From an uncultured Faecalibacterium sp. (lineage in GTDB: Bacteria; Bacillota; Clostridia; Oscillospirales; Ruminococcaceae): a stretch of 44,650 bases of DNA. The stretch covers positions 1 to 44,650 of the forward strand of contig CAKTCY010000010.1 of the NCBI GenBank assembly GCA_934540955.1, written 5' to 3'. Under the pieces are notes generated by a model. It worked only from the letters and a program-made list of their open reading frames with translations. It ran no database searches and was not told where the DNA came from. Shown piece by piece: positions 34,571 through 43,117 of the stretch. The translations under genes were made by a program, and so were the position numbers. Positions within the stretch are counted from its first letter, which is position 1, and each line of letters opens with the position of its first letter.

Positions 34571-35932
34571 TTACTGCGCCTTTGCGGCGGCTTCCTGCTG
34601 CTTTTCCTTTTGCAGCCTGCGGAACACCACAAAATAGGCCGGGATCAGGAAGAAGCAGGCAAAGAACCATGCCACCGGGTTTGCGATGCAGGCGGCAAAG
34701 TAGCCCCACAGCGGCACAAACCAGAAGCCCACCATGGCGCGGGCGATCATCTCGGCCACACCGGCAAACATGGCAAGGCCGGAGTGTCCCAGACCCTGAA
34801 TGGTATAGCGGTAGATGATAAGCACCGCCAGCGGGATGTAGAACACGCTGTTCCAGAAGATGAAATCCTGCGCATTAGCCATAATTGCGGTCTCGCCTGC
34901 GTCCAGGAACAGGCCGATCAGGGGCTTGTCCAGCACGCGCAGGATGAGGAAGGAAGCCACGCTGTACACGCAGCCGATGCCCAGTGCGGTGTTCACGCCG
35001 CGGTTCACACGGCCAAGGTCTTTTGCGCCCATATTCTGGCTGGTGTAGGTGGTCATGGCGGTGCCGATGCTCTCCAGCGGCACGCTGAGGAACTGCGCTG
35101 CCTTGCCGCCGGCGGTCTGCGCGGCCACGATATCACTGCCCAGACCGTTCACCGCGCCCTGCAGCACCACGCTGCCAATGGCGGTAATGCTGCACTGCAG
35201 GCCCATGGGGAGGCCCATGGCGCAAAGCTTTGCGCAGTGCGGTGCGCTGATGCGCCCTTCTTCCTTATTCCAGCGCAGCTCCGGGTAGTGGCGCATGATG
35301 TAAATAAGGCTGCCGATGCCCGCCACAGCCTGACTGAACACGGTGGCAAAGGCCGCGCCGAACACGCCCATGTTGAACACAATGATGCAGGCAAGGTCCA
35401 GCCCGATGTTCAGCACGCTGGCCACCAGCAGGAAATACAGCGGGCGCTTGCTGTCGCCCAGTGCACGCATCAGAGCGCTGGTCACATTATAAAGCAGGGT
35501 GAACGGGATGCCCCAGAAAATGGTGCGGATATAGATATCCGCAAGGTCGATGATGTCGGCGGGGGTGTTCGTCCACACCAGTACCAGCCGGGTCATAGCC
35601 ACCGTGACGATGGTGAGCACCGTGGCAAAGGCGATGGACAGCCACACGGTATTGGCGGTGTAGCGGCGCATCTCGTGGTGGTCGTGGGCACCGAAGGTCC
35701 ATGAGATGGGGATGGAAAAGCCGCAGGCAATGCCGTTGACAAAGCCCAGCACCAGATAGTTCAGGCCGCCCACGCTGCCTACCGCCGCCAGCGCTTCCAC
35801 GCCCACGAACCGTCCCACGATGATGGTATCGGCCAGATTGTAGAACTGCTGGAACAGGCTGCCCAGCATCAGCGGCACAGCAAAGGCAAGCAGCAGCTTC
35901 AGCGGACTGCCCTGCGTCATATCTTTGGTCAT
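34571..35932 (-). CDS. MATE-family multidrug/sodium antiporter
   Basis: A twelve-helix export protein of 453 residues. The N-terminus TQGSPLKLLLAFAVPLMLG and the first-half pattern FYNLADTIIVGRFVG are typical of MATE proteins in Firmicutes, and the second half repeats the fold (LFLDAGETAIMANAQDF). It should exchange cations for drugs or metabolites; the substrate is not known. AGGAGG precedes the ATG. A 34-codon leader ORF that spans a terminator lies upstream and its stop overlaps this start codon. Confidence 0.93.
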   Translation of the reverse strand: MTKDMTQGSPLKLLLAFAVPLMLGSLFQQFYNLADTIIVGRFVGVEALAAVGSVGGLNYLVLGFVNGIACGFSIPISWTFGAHDHHEMRRYTANTVWLSIAFATVLTIVTVAMTRLVLVWTNTPADIIDLADIYIRTIFWGIPFTLLYNVTSALMRALGDSKRPLYFLLVASVLNIGLDLACIIVFNMGVFGAAFATVFSQAVAGIGSLIYIMRHYPELRWNKEEGRISAPHCAKLCAMGLPMGLQCSITAIGSVVLQGAVNGLGSDIVAAQTAGGKAAQFLSVPLESIGTAMTTYTSQNMGAKDLGRVNRGVNTALGIGCVYSVASFLILRVLDKPLIGLFLDAGETAIMANAQDFIFWNSVFYIPLAVLIIYRYTIQGLGHSGLAMFAGVAEMIARAMVGFWFVPLWGYFAACIANPVAWFFACFFLIPAYFVVFRRLQKEKQQEAAAKAQ

Positions 35933-36033
35933 GGAAATATACCTCCTGCCAACACAAAAAAGGGGTGGATGTTCGCATTTTTGCCGTGAAAAACGCCCTG
36001 CCGGAAAAGCGGCAGGACGTTGTAAGGATTCAT
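35929..36033 (-). CDS. Leader ORF upstream of the MATE gene
   Basis: A 34-codon frame beginning MNPYNVLPLFRQGVF and ending LAGGIFP. Its TGA overlaps the MATE start codon (ATGA). The ATG lies seven bases after the -10 box, so the message would be leaderless. Codons 5-15 run through the terminator hairpin. The frame is free of rare-looking codons and ends exactly at the downstream start, which favours a real translated leader. Translation is not shown, and it could be chance. Confidence 0.5.
   Translation of the reverse strand: MNPYNVLPLFRQGVFHGKNANIHPFFVLAGGIFP
35989..36020 (-). terminator. Attenuator-like terminator in the MATE leader
   Basis: An 11-bp stem (ACGTCCTGCCG with CGGCAGGGCGT, one G-U pair) around CTTTTC is followed by five T on the minus strand. 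It lies downstream of the MATE promoter and inside the leader ORF. It may also end the ABC transporter operon. Confidence 0.78.
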
Positions 36034-36040
36034 GAGTGGT

Positions 36041-36069
36041 ATTATAGCGGAGCAGCGCCGGTTTTACAA
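36041..36069 (-). promoter_or_regulatory. Promoter of the MATE leader
   Basis: TTGTAA and a perfect TATAAT on the minus strand are 17 bases apart. The start point falls at or next to the leader ATG. Confidence 0.75.
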
Positions 36070-36124
36070 GACTTGGTTTGCATCAACATTTCTAATTTTT
36101 TACCCAAAGAATTGGTGATTTTGC

Positions 36125-36907
36125 TCACTCCGCGTAGTGTGCCAGAAACTGTTTGGTGCGCTGTTCGCGCGGGTGGTCGATCAGCTGCTTTGCAGGGCCT
36201 TCCTCCACCACCACGCCGCCATCCATGAACAGGATGCGGTCTGCCACATCCCGGGCAAAGTGCATCTCGTGTGTCACGATGATCATGGTGGTCTTGCGGT
36301 CGGCCAACTCCCGCAGCACCCGCAGCACCTCGCCGGTCAATTCCGGGTCAAGGGCGCTGGTAGGCTCGTCAAAGCAGAGGATGTCCGGGTGCAGCGCCAG
36401 TGCCCGGGCAATGGCTACCCGCTGCTGCTGCCCGCCGGAAAGCTGGTGCGGGTAGTGGTCTGCCCGCTCCGAAAGCCCCATCTGCGCCAGCAGCTCCCGC
36501 GCCTGCTGCTCCAGCTGGGCGTGCACCGCCTTTTTGTTGGCGCGGTAGTCCGGGCGCTCCTTTGCCAGCAGCTCCCCTGCCAGCATTACGTTCTGCAGGG
36601 CGGTATACTGCGGGAAAAGGTTGAAGCTCTGAAACACCAGCCCGAAGTGCAGCCGCTTTTTGCGGATCTCGCTCTCCCGCTGGGTGGCGGGGTCGGCGGC
36701 GTCCCACATGGTCTCGCCGTTCACCCGGATGCAGCCGGTGTCCGGCCGCTCCAGAAAGTTCAGGCAGCGCAGCAGGGTGGTCTTGCCGGAACCGGACGAG
36801 CCGATGATGGCCAGCGCCTCGCCCTGCTCCAGGGTAAGGGAAATATCCTTTAAGACCTTTGTATCTCCGAAATTTTTGCCAATGCCGGAGGCTTCCAGTA
36901 ATGCCAT
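36125..36907 (-). CDS. Amino-acid ABC transporter ATP-binding protein
   Basis: The ATPase of a polar amino acid importer (GlnQ/HisP type), 260 residues. The Walker A is GSSGSGKTT near 36-44, the signature is LSGGQQQRVAIARAL near 150, and Walker B is ILCFDEPTSALDPE, followed by the switch His in VTHEMHFAR. It is the third gene of the binding protein-permease-ATPase operon, starting 16 bases after the permease stop. Confidence 0.94.
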   Translation of the reverse strand: MALLEASGIGKNFGDTKVLKDISLTLEQGEALAIIGSSGSGKTTLLRCLNFLERPDTGCIRVNGETMWDAADPATQRESEIRKKRLHFGLVFQSFNLFPQYTALQNVMLAGELLAKERPDYRANKKAVHAQLEQQARELLAQMGLSERADHYPHQLSGGQQQRVAIARALALHPDILCFDEPTSALDPELTGEVLRVLRELADRKTTMIIVTHEMHFARDVADRILFMDGGVVVEEGPAKQLIDHPREQRTKQFLAHYAE

Positions 36908-36923
36908 ATTCTTAAAAACCTCC

Positions 36924-37577
36924 TCAGCAGCGGAAATAATCCAGCTTCTTTTCAGCCCAGCCGAACAGCAGGGTGAGCGCGCCTACGAACACAAGGAAGA
37001 ACAGCGCCGTGGAGAACAGCGGCCAGATCAGGCCCTTTGCGCTGTACTCCTTGGCCATCATGATGATCTCCTTGTTGGCGATGGTGTTTGCCAGCGAGGT
37101 GTCCTTGACAAGGGTGATGATCTCGTTGCCCATGGGCGGCAGGATGCGCTTGACCACCTGCAAAAGGGTGACCTTGAAAAAGATCTGCGTGCGGGTCATG
37201 CCCAGCACCTGCCCGGCCTCGGTCTGCCCCTTGGGCACTGCCTCGATGCCGCCGCGGTAGATCTCGGAAAAATAGCAGGCGTAGTTGATGGCAAAGGCCA
37301 CCACCGCCGCCACCATGCGTCCGCCGGAGCCGGAGGGCCACGGGTTATTCATGCCCAGCAGACCGGGGCCAAGATAAATGACGATGATCTGCAGCATCAG
37401 CGGCGTACCGCGGATGACCCAGACAAAGGTCTTTACCGCGCCGGACAGCGGCCTGCACCGGCTCATGGAGCCAAAGGCCACCACCAGCCCCAGCGGCAGC
37501 GCAAACAGCAGCGTAAGGGCAAACAGCTCACAGTTGAGCAGGAACGCGCCGGAAAGGCGCCCAAGGATCACAGACAC
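36924..37577 (-). CDS. Amino-acid ABC transporter permease
   Basis: A membrane permease of the HisM/GlnP type, 217 residues, with about five helices. VIRGTPLMLQ near 54 and the EAA loop EAGQVLGMTRTQIFFKV near 120 contact the ATPase. The GTG at 37577 is used (GATGGGTG upstream is a modest ribosome-binding site). It lies 38 bases after the binding-protein gene. Confidence 0.92.
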   Translation of the reverse strand: MSVILGRLSGAFLLNCELFALTLLFALPLGLVVAFGSMSRCRPLSGAVKTFVWVIRGTPLMLQIIVIYLGPGLLGMNNPWPSGSGGRMVAAVVAFAINYACYFSEIYRGGIEAVPKGQTEAGQVLGMTRTQIFFKVTLLQVVKRILPPMGNEIITLVKDTSLANTIANKEIIMMAKEYSAKGLIWPLFSTALFFLVFVGALTLLFGWAEKKLDYFRC

Positions 37578-37615
37578 AAAAACACACCCATCTATCGTTT
37601 TGTTTTACGCCCGGC

Positions 37616-38458
37616 TCAGTCGGCCAGCGCCAGCTCGTACTTCTCGGCCAGCGCCTGCATGGTGCCGTCAGCCTTCAGCTCGTCAAAGGCGGCGTCCACT
37701 GCGGCGGCGGCATCGCTGCCCTTGCGGAAGGCCACGCCGTATTCCTCGGCGTTCAGCTCGTCCACGATTTTCAGGCTTGCGTAGTCGGTGCCCTCACCGA
37801 TCATGGCGTTGGCAAGGGTCAGGTCCAGCACAGCGGCATCTGCCGTACCGGCAGCCACCTCCATCAGGCAGTCGGTCTGCACGCTCTTGGAAACGTAGTC
37901 TGCCTTGGCAAGATTCTCATCGCCCTGAATGGCGGCTTCACCGGCAGAACCGGCCTCGGCCACCACGGTCTTACCGGCAAGGTCGGCGGTGGAGGTGTAG
38001 GTAGTGCCCTCCTTGACCACCACGACCTGTGCGTTCTTGGCGTAGGCCTTGGTGGTGGCGGTGTTGGCCATGATATCCTCGGTCAGAGTCATGCCGTTCC
38101 AGATGCAGTCGATGCTCTTGGCGTCCAGCTCCACCACCTTGGTGTCCCAGTTGATCTCCACGAACTCCGGCTCTACGCCCAGCTTTGCGCACACAGCGGT
38201 GGCAAGTTCGGTATCAAAGCCGGTAAAGTTGCCGTCGGCATCGGTGTAGTTCATGGGCTCGTACACGGTGTAGCCGATGACCATTTTGCCCTTGCCCTTG
38301 ATGTAGTCCAGATCGCTGCCCGCTGCGGCAGAAGCCGAACCGGCTGCACTGCCGGAAGCAGATGCCGCCGCAGAGGTGGATGCACTGCCGCCGCAGGCTG
38401 CAAGGCTCAGTGCCAGAGCACCGGCCAGAAATGCACTTGCAATACGCTTGAGTTTCAT
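37616..38458 (-). CDS. Amino-acid ABC transporter substrate-binding lipoprotein
   Basis: A 280-residue periplasmic-type binding protein held on the membrane as a lipoprotein: signal with lipobox LAAC (Cys22), then a long Ala/Ser/Gly linker. The solute-binding domain shows MVIGYTVYEPMNYTD, GFDTELATAVCAKLGV and the later EAGSAGEAAI. Polar amino acids, perhaps cystine or glutamine, are likely ligands; the residue contacts do not settle which. GGGAGG precedes the ATG. Confidence 0.93.
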   Translation of the reverse strand: MKLKRIASAFLAGALALSLAACGGSASTSAAASASGSAAGSASAAAGSDLDYIKGKGKMVIGYTVYEPMNYTDADGNFTGFDTELATAVCAKLGVEPEFVEINWDTKVVELDAKSIDCIWNGMTLTEDIMANTATTKAYAKNAQVVVVKEGTTYTSTADLAGKTVVAEAGSAGEAAIQGDENLAKADYVSKSVQTDCLMEVAAGTADAAVLDLTLANAMIGEGTDYASLKIVDELNAEEYGVAFRKGSDAAAAVDAAFDELKADGTMQALAEKYELALAD

Positions 38459-38546
38459 ATCTTTTTCCTCCCATAGGGGACGTTCTGCGTCCCGCTCCCC
38501 TCTTGATTTACCATTTTACCATGCTAAAGCGGTAAACTGTAGCTAT

Positions 38547-38575
38547 AGAATAGCGCGTTTGCCGCCGTTTGGCAA
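38547..38575 (-). promoter_or_regulatory. Candidate promoter of the ABC transporter operon
   Basis: TTGCCA and TATTCT on the minus strand are 17 bases apart, about 90 bases before the binding-protein gene. Confidence 0.5.
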
Positions 38576-38659
38576 GAGGCAAACCCATTTTTTCGCACAA
38601 TGCACTGCTTTGCCCCGCCCGTAAGCCCGCTTTTTGTGGGAAAATGTGCATACTCCTTC

Positions 38660-38767
38660 CGTGAAAATGAGATAGCGGAGCGTCCGCAGACGCTCCGCTA
38701 TCTCGAAATTAAAAATATTTTTTCCGCCGATTATGCCCAAAGCGCACGCGGTGGGCATTCCAAATCG
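38660..38767. repeat. Dispersed hairpin element, copy E, terminator of the lipoprotein gene
   Basis: A perfect 16-bp stem (38669-38684 with 38689-38704; CGCA loop, TGCG on the minus strand) is followed by the inverted copy of the family box (ATGCCCAAAGCGCACGCGG). It starts three bases beyond the lipoprotein gene and probably terminates it. Confidence 0.78.
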
Positions 38768-38770
38768 TCC

Positions 38771-39799
38771 CTACTGCTCCGCCATGGCCTTCAGCGCTGC
38801 CTTTTGCAGGTCGGTGACCGAGATGGTGCACAGCGCCTTCAGGTCGGCATCCGTGCCGTCTGCGGAGAGTTTGCCGATCTCCACGGCGTTTTTGCCCTTC
38901 AGGTAGCCGCACCAGCCTGCGCTGTGCTCGTACCACTCTTTGCCTAACGCGCTTGCGCTGCGCATCCCGTAGCGGTCGCCCAGTTCGTTTTTGGTGTACA
39001 CCGGCTCACGCGGGGCAGACACCGTGCCATCCGCGCTGACCGTCAGCTCCGGCTCGGTCATATCGCCGATGGCGCTGGTCACCCGGGCATTCTCGTCCAT
39101 GGTCACCACTGCCAGCGTGATCTTAGCCTGTACCTGCGCGTCCTTGTCCTCTGTGCCCGCAAGCTCCTGCGGCATTTCGGCCACCTCTACGCCCAGCTTG
39201 ACCGTATCGTCCCGGGCAGCGCCCAGCACCTGTGCATTCTCGCAGGCGCGGACGATGGCATCCCGGTAGTGGTCCACCGCGATGGTGCAGCCGGAGAGAA
39301 GGTCTGCATCGGTGGGCTTGCCGTCTGCATCCGTTTTCAGCTTCTTCACCTCGTCCGGGGTCTTGCCCTCAAGCCAGCTGCCAAAGGCATCGGCCTGCTC
39401 TGCCCAGCCCTTTTTCAGGCCGGATACCTCTGCCAGCGGGTAGTCCTTGCCCTTCTGGCGCTTGGTGCGGGTGTCGGTGGGGGTGGTCACCTTGCCGGTG
39501 CCGTCCGCACTGACCGAAAGCTCCAGCTCATCCAGCGTCACACCGGCCAGCTTGCCCTCTGCATCCAGCAGCACGGCAGCCGCCACAGTGTGGATGTTCC
39601 CTGCACGGTCTGTGCCGGTCGCCTCGGTCAGGACCCCCAGCCCGGTGCGCCACGCCGCGCCTTGCGCTGCGCTGCTGCCCGCAGAGGTGCTGCCGCTCAT
39701 AGTGCCGGAGCTGCTGCCGGAGCTTCCCCCGCCACAGCCGGTCAATGCCAGTGCTGCCGCCAGCGTGCAGCACAAAAACCATCGCGATGCCTGTTTCAT
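38771..39799 (-). CDS. Lipoprotein with duplicated FMN_bind-like domain
   Basis: Not recognised as a named protein. A lipoprotein signal ends at LTGC (Cys22), followed by a Gly/Ser-rich linker. Two related halves follow, about residues 55-190 and 195-342. Both contain ELxVSADGT, a KGKDYPL or KNELGDRYGM block, a Trp-rich W-x5-W-x3-LxGK block, and an ending LLSGCTIAVDHYRDAIV or LKALCTISVTDLQKAAL. These endings resemble the SGAT flavinylation motif of FMN_bind domains, but with Cys replacing Ala and no clear Thr-attachment context, so flavinylation is doubtful. The start at 39799 has GGGAG about 12 bases upstream. Confidence 0.65.
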   Translation of the reverse strand: MKQASRWFLCCTLAAALALTGCGGGSSGSSSGTMSGSTSAGSSAAQGAAWRTGLGVLTEATGTDRAGNIHTVAAAVLLDAEGKLAGVTLDELELSVSADGTGKVTTPTDTRTKRQKGKDYPLAEVSGLKKGWAEQADAFGSWLEGKTPDEVKKLKTDADGKPTDADLLSGCTIAVDHYRDAIVRACENAQVLGAARDDTVKLGVEVAEMPQELAGTEDKDAQVQAKITLAVVTMDENARVTSAIGDMTEPELTVSADGTVSAPREPVYTKNELGDRYGMRSASALGKEWYEHSAGWCGYLKGKNAVEIGKLSADGTDADLKALCTISVTDLQKAALKAMAEQ

Positions 39800-39930
39800 A
39801 TCGTCACATACGCTCCCTTTCCGTGCCTGCATTGCAGACGCAGGCTTTGGAGCTAGTGTGCCCCGCCGCGCGGGATTTTATGAGCAGCTTCTCCCTTATA
39901 AATAGGTTCCTTTCTATCGTCACCATCCTC

Positions 39931-40071
39931 GCCCTCTCCGTCTGCTCACTACGTTCGCATCCACCTCTCCCAAGGTGAGAGGCTTTGGCAGTCCACGCAA
40001 AGTTTCCCATTTTGCCAAGGGCTCTCCCTTTGGGAGAGCTGTCAAGGCCGATAGGCATTGACTGAGAGGGC
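39931..40071. repeat. Miniature palindromic repeat (GCCCTCTC ends)
   Basis: A 141-base unit with 12-base terminal inverted repeats (GCCCTCTCCGTC and GACTGAGAGGGC, one mismatch). It holds two inner hairpins, CCTCTCCC/GGTGAGAGG and GCTCTCCC/GGGAGAGC. Such GCCCTCTC-ended repeats are familiar as dispersed elements in gut Ruminococcaceae. Short frames inside it are spurious. The other 39800-40117 bases hold nothing recognisable. Confidence 0.72.
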
Positions 40072-40117
40072 TAGGCCGTTGCCCTTATACTTTTTTGTGA
40101 TGGTACAGCGCTCTTTC

Positions 40118-41659
40118 TCACATCAGGGGACTTAACAGCCGCAGCACGCTGTCCAGCACCGTACCGGCCAGACCGGTGCGGCAGTCCGCGCACTGCACCT
40201 CCCGGCACTGGGGCAGGGTGCGGCGCACATCGTCCCGCAAAGCCAGCACCTGACTGTTTTGCAGCAGCAGTACCCCGCACTCGAAGTGCAGAAACATACT
40301 GCGGTAGTCCATATTGATGCTGCCCACCACCGCCGCCCGGTCATCGCTGACGCAGCACTTGGCGTGGAGAAAGCCCGGGGTGTACTCGTAGATGCGCACC
40401 CCTGCCCGCAGCAGGGGCAGATAGTACGAGCGGCTCAGCCGGAACACCAGCTTTTTGTCTGGGATGCCCGGCAGCACCAGCCGCACATCCACCCCGCGCT
40501 TGGCGGCGTTGCGCAGCGCGTCCAGCATTTCCTCACCGATGGCGAGATAGGGCGTATAAAAATAGACATAATGCTGTGCTTGTGCCAGAATATCCAGATA
40601 GACCGTTTCTGCCACCGGCTCCTCGTCCAGCGGGCTGTCCGCGTAGGGCTGCACTACCCCATCGCTGGCGGGCAGCACCGCAAGCTGCGGACGGAAGGCG
40701 CTGTAATCCTGCTCAAAGGGGCGGAAGGCGTTCCAGAAATCCAGAAACATCACGGTAAAGTTCCACACCGCAGCGCCCTCGATGCGCAGGCCGGCGTCCT
40801 TCCAGTAGCCAAAGCGGGTGATCGCGTTGATATACTCGTCTGCCAGATTGATGCCGCCGGTGTAGGCTACCTTGCCGTCTATCACCACGATCTTGCGGTG
40901 GTCGCGGTGGTTCATCACCAGCGAGAGCAGCGGCACCACCGGGTTAAAGGGGATGCAGCGGATATGCGCCCGCTCCATGCGCACCACAAAGTCCTTGGGC
41001 AGACCCAGCAGGCTGCCGAAGTCATCGTAGATCAGCCGCACGTCCACCCCCTGCGCCGCCTTGCGCCGCAGAATGTCCTCCACGCCCTGCCACATCCTGC
41101 CCTGACTGACGATGAAAAACTCCAGAAGGATACTCTTCTCTGCCTTTTCAAGGTCGGCCAGCAATGCCGGATACATGGCCTCACCGCAGGAGAAATACCG
41201 GGCGGTGGTGTTCTGCCATGCGGGATAGCAGCCGTATTGGGTCAGGTAGCGACTCACGCCCCGGTTTTCATCGCACAGCCCGGCGGTCTGCCCGGGCTGC
41301 TGGGCGCGGTCTGCCCGGTGTGCCTGCTCCACTGCCTGCATTTTGCTGCGCAGACGGCGGGAGGGCCGCTTGTTGCCAAAGGCCAGATACAGCGCACCGC
41401 CCAGCAGCGGCAGCAGCCCGATGAGGGCGATCCAGCCCACCTTATAGGCGCTGTTTTCGTCCTTGCGCACCAGATACAGAATGATCAGCAGGCTCAGCCC
41501 GTTGAGCAGCCCGGTGACCCACACCCGCGCCGTGCCGGTGGTGAGGGCGAAAAACACCCACGCCAGCCATGCAAGCTGCAGTGCCACCAGCACCACCGTG
41601 ACCGTGATGCGGTTGAGGATGCGGTTGAAAAACTTGACGATCGGCAACCGGAACAGCAT
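40118..41659 (-). CDS. cls: Cardiolipin synthase (phospholipase D family)
   Basis: Joins phosphatidylglycerol molecules into cardiolipin at the membrane. Two N-terminal membrane helices (about 17-38 and 45-62) precede a linker and two PLD domains. The catalytic HKD motifs are HRKIVVID near 253 and HAKCCVSDD near 433. At 513 residues it is the usual length. The ATG at 41659 has GGGGAGATGG upstream. A miniature element sits in its 5' leader between promoter and ribosome-binding site. Confidence 0.94.
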   Translation of the reverse strand: MLFRLPIVKFFNRILNRITVTVVLVALQLAWLAWVFFALTTGTARVWVTGLLNGLSLLIILYLVRKDENSAYKVGWIALIGLLPLLGGALYLAFGNKRPSRRLRSKMQAVEQAHRADRAQQPGQTAGLCDENRGVSRYLTQYGCYPAWQNTTARYFSCGEAMYPALLADLEKAEKSILLEFFIVSQGRMWQGVEDILRRKAAQGVDVRLIYDDFGSLLGLPKDFVVRMERAHIRCIPFNPVVPLLSLVMNHRDHRKIVVIDGKVAYTGGINLADEYINAITRFGYWKDAGLRIEGAAVWNFTVMFLDFWNAFRPFEQDYSAFRPQLAVLPASDGVVQPYADSPLDEEPVAETVYLDILAQAQHYVYFYTPYLAIGEEMLDALRNAAKRGVDVRLVLPGIPDKKLVFRLSRSYYLPLLRAGVRIYEYTPGFLHAKCCVSDDRAAVVGSINMDYRSMFLHFECGVLLLQNSQVLALRDDVRRTLPQCREVQCADCRTGLAGTVLDSVLRLLSPLM

Positions 41660-41679
41660 ACCATCTCCCCTTTCCGTGT

Positions 41680-41845
41680 TAAGGTGTATCTGAAAACAAA
41701 GAAAATGACGAATATTTCGCAAGCACAAGCGGGATTTAAGGCAAAGAGCCGCAGGAATCCTTTGTGGATTTCAAGGCTGTTTAACGCAAAATCCAGCTGT
41801 GTTTGTAGAAATAGACTATATTTTCGACTTTTCAGACACACCCTA
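41680..41845. mobile_element. TA-flanked miniature inverted-repeat element in the cls leader
   Basis: A 162-base element (41682-41843) bounded by TA on both sides. Its ends AGGTGTATCTGAAAA and, on the other strand, GGGTGTGTCTGAAAA differ at two positions, and weaker inverted similarity continues for about 20 more bases (GAAAAT...TATTTC). No transposase is encoded. TA target duplication suggests mobilisation by an IS630/Tc1-like enzyme, which is an inference. Confidence 0.68.
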
Positions 41846-41867
41846 GCTTCCCTCTATAATATAGGTA

Positions 41868-41896
41868 AGTATAACGCGGTTTTTCCCCCTTTGCAA
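41868..41896 (-). promoter_or_regulatory. Promoter of cls
   Basis: TTGCAA and TATACT on the minus strand are 17 bases apart. The message would run through the miniature element before reaching cls. Confidence 0.68.
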
Positions 41897-41944
41897 GGTT
41901 TTGGTGTCGGGTGCACCGGAATGTCGGCCGCATTTATCCCTAAT

Positions 41945-41984
41945 AAAAAAGTTCACCGGAGCGTCCGCAGATGCCCCGGTGAAC
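41945..41984 (-). terminator. Terminator of the DegV gene
   Basis: GTTCACCGG pairs with CCGGTGAAC, the UGCG apex of the family is kept, and six T follow on the minus strand. Confidence 0.85.
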
Positions 41985-42009
41985 CAAGATCCTATTCTAT
42001 ATTTTCTGC

Positions 42010-42858
42010 TCAGACGGTCGGTGCTTCGTTATCCTCGTAGCCCACCATCAGGCCGCCGTATTCCGCGTAGTAGCTGCACAGAGCGCCGCAGGTGCCTACC
42101 TCCACCTTGGCCTCCGGGAACACGGCATGGACCATGTGCTTCAGCCGCTCTGCAGCGGCAGCGTTGCAGCAGTGGTCGATGTGCACCCGACCGTTGGTCA
42201 GGCCGTGCGCCTTCATTTCCAGCACCATGCGCTCCAGTGCGCCGTGCTCGCCGCGGGTCTTGCAAATAACCTCCAGATCACCGGCGTCGCTGGCCTGACC
42301 GATGACCCGGATGCCCAGCATCCGCGCCACCGCAGCCACAGCGGGCTTCACGCGGCCATTGCGCGCAAGGTTTGCCAGAGATTCCAGCGCAAACAGCAGA
42401 TGGGTGTGCTCATGGTACGCCCGGATCTCCTCACACACGGTGTCAAAGGGCTTGCCGGCCTTGATCAGTGCTGCCAGACGCTCCACCAGCAGCCGGGACT
42501 CCGCACCGGTGGACAGGCTGTCCAGCACAAAGACCCGCGCACCCTCGTGGCTCTGCTCGTACTCCTCGCCCGCCAGCAGTGCGGCGTTGTAGGCACCGGA
42601 CAGCGTGCCGGTGATAGTTACAACATACACCTCGTCTGCGCCCTCGTAGGCAGCCATCCAATCCGAGATGTTGGGGCAGGAGGTGCTGGTGCGGCCCTTA
42701 TAGGTGCGCATCATCTCGGCCAGCGCGGGAGCATCCACCTCTGCGGTGTCCACATACTCCTGCTCGTCGGTCAGGATCTTCAGCGGCACACAGGCAAACT
42801 CTACCCCGGGGAGCTCGTACACATTTGAAGAGGAATCTACAACGATCTTGCTTTTCAT
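42010..42858 (-). CDS. DegV family fatty-acid-binding protein
   Basis: A 282-residue two-domain DegV protein. The N-terminal domain opens MKSKIVVDSSSNVYELPG and shows TSCPNISDW and the fatty-acid contact region ITGTLSGAYNAA. DegV proteins bind single fatty acids and act as FakB subunits that present them to the kinase FakA. Whether this one does so is not shown; no fakA is in the window. GGAG precedes the ATG. It has its own promoter and terminator. Confidence 0.92.
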   Translation of the reverse strand: MKSKIVVDSSSNVYELPGVEFACVPLKILTDEQEYVDTAEVDAPALAEMMRTYKGRTSTSCPNISDWMAAYEGADEVYVVTITGTLSGAYNAALLAGEEYEQSHEGARVFVLDSLSTGAESRLLVERLAALIKAGKPFDTVCEEIRAYHEHTHLLFALESLANLARNGRVKPAVAAVARMLGIRVIGQASDAGDLEVICKTRGEHGALERMVLEMKAHGLTNGRVHIDHCCNAAAAERLKHMVHAVFPEAKVEVGTCGALCSYYAEYGGLMVGYEDNEAPTV

Positions 42859-42913
42859 ATTTTTCTCCATTTCAAGCGGCGCAATGCCGCGGTCATTCCT
42901 TTGTTCCGTGACC

Positions 42914-42942
42914 ATCATAGCAGTTTTTCAAAACCCTGTCAA
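42914..42942 (-). promoter_or_regulatory. Promoter of the DegV gene
   Basis: A perfect TTGACA and TATGAT on the minus strand are 17 bases apart, about 55 bases before the ATG. Confidence 0.8.
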
Positions 42943-42981
42943 CTGTTTTTTCAAATTCTTTTACAAAGTTTTCGTTGCCCG

Positions 42982-43010
42982 TTGACCAATTTTCCAAAAT
43001 GCGGTATACT
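42982..43010 (+). promoter_or_regulatory. Promoter of the DUF1836 gene
   Basis: TTGACC at 42982-42987 and TATACT at 43005-43010 are 17 bases apart. The leader of about 100 bases contains a hairpin TCCTGC...GCAGGA at 43071-43096. Confidence 0.75.
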
Positions 43011-43117
43011 ATTTCACAGGCAGAAGTGCTTTTGCGGAAAGCAATTGCCCTGCCTTTGCACAAAAACAACGTTCCTGCCCGCAAAAAAGCGCAGGAGCAT
43101 GAACGGAACAAGATACT

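Noticed and set aside
39804..40058. An 84-codon frame across the GCCCTCTC repeat
   Set aside because: It reads through the repeat's palindromes and has the composition of the repeat, not of a protein.
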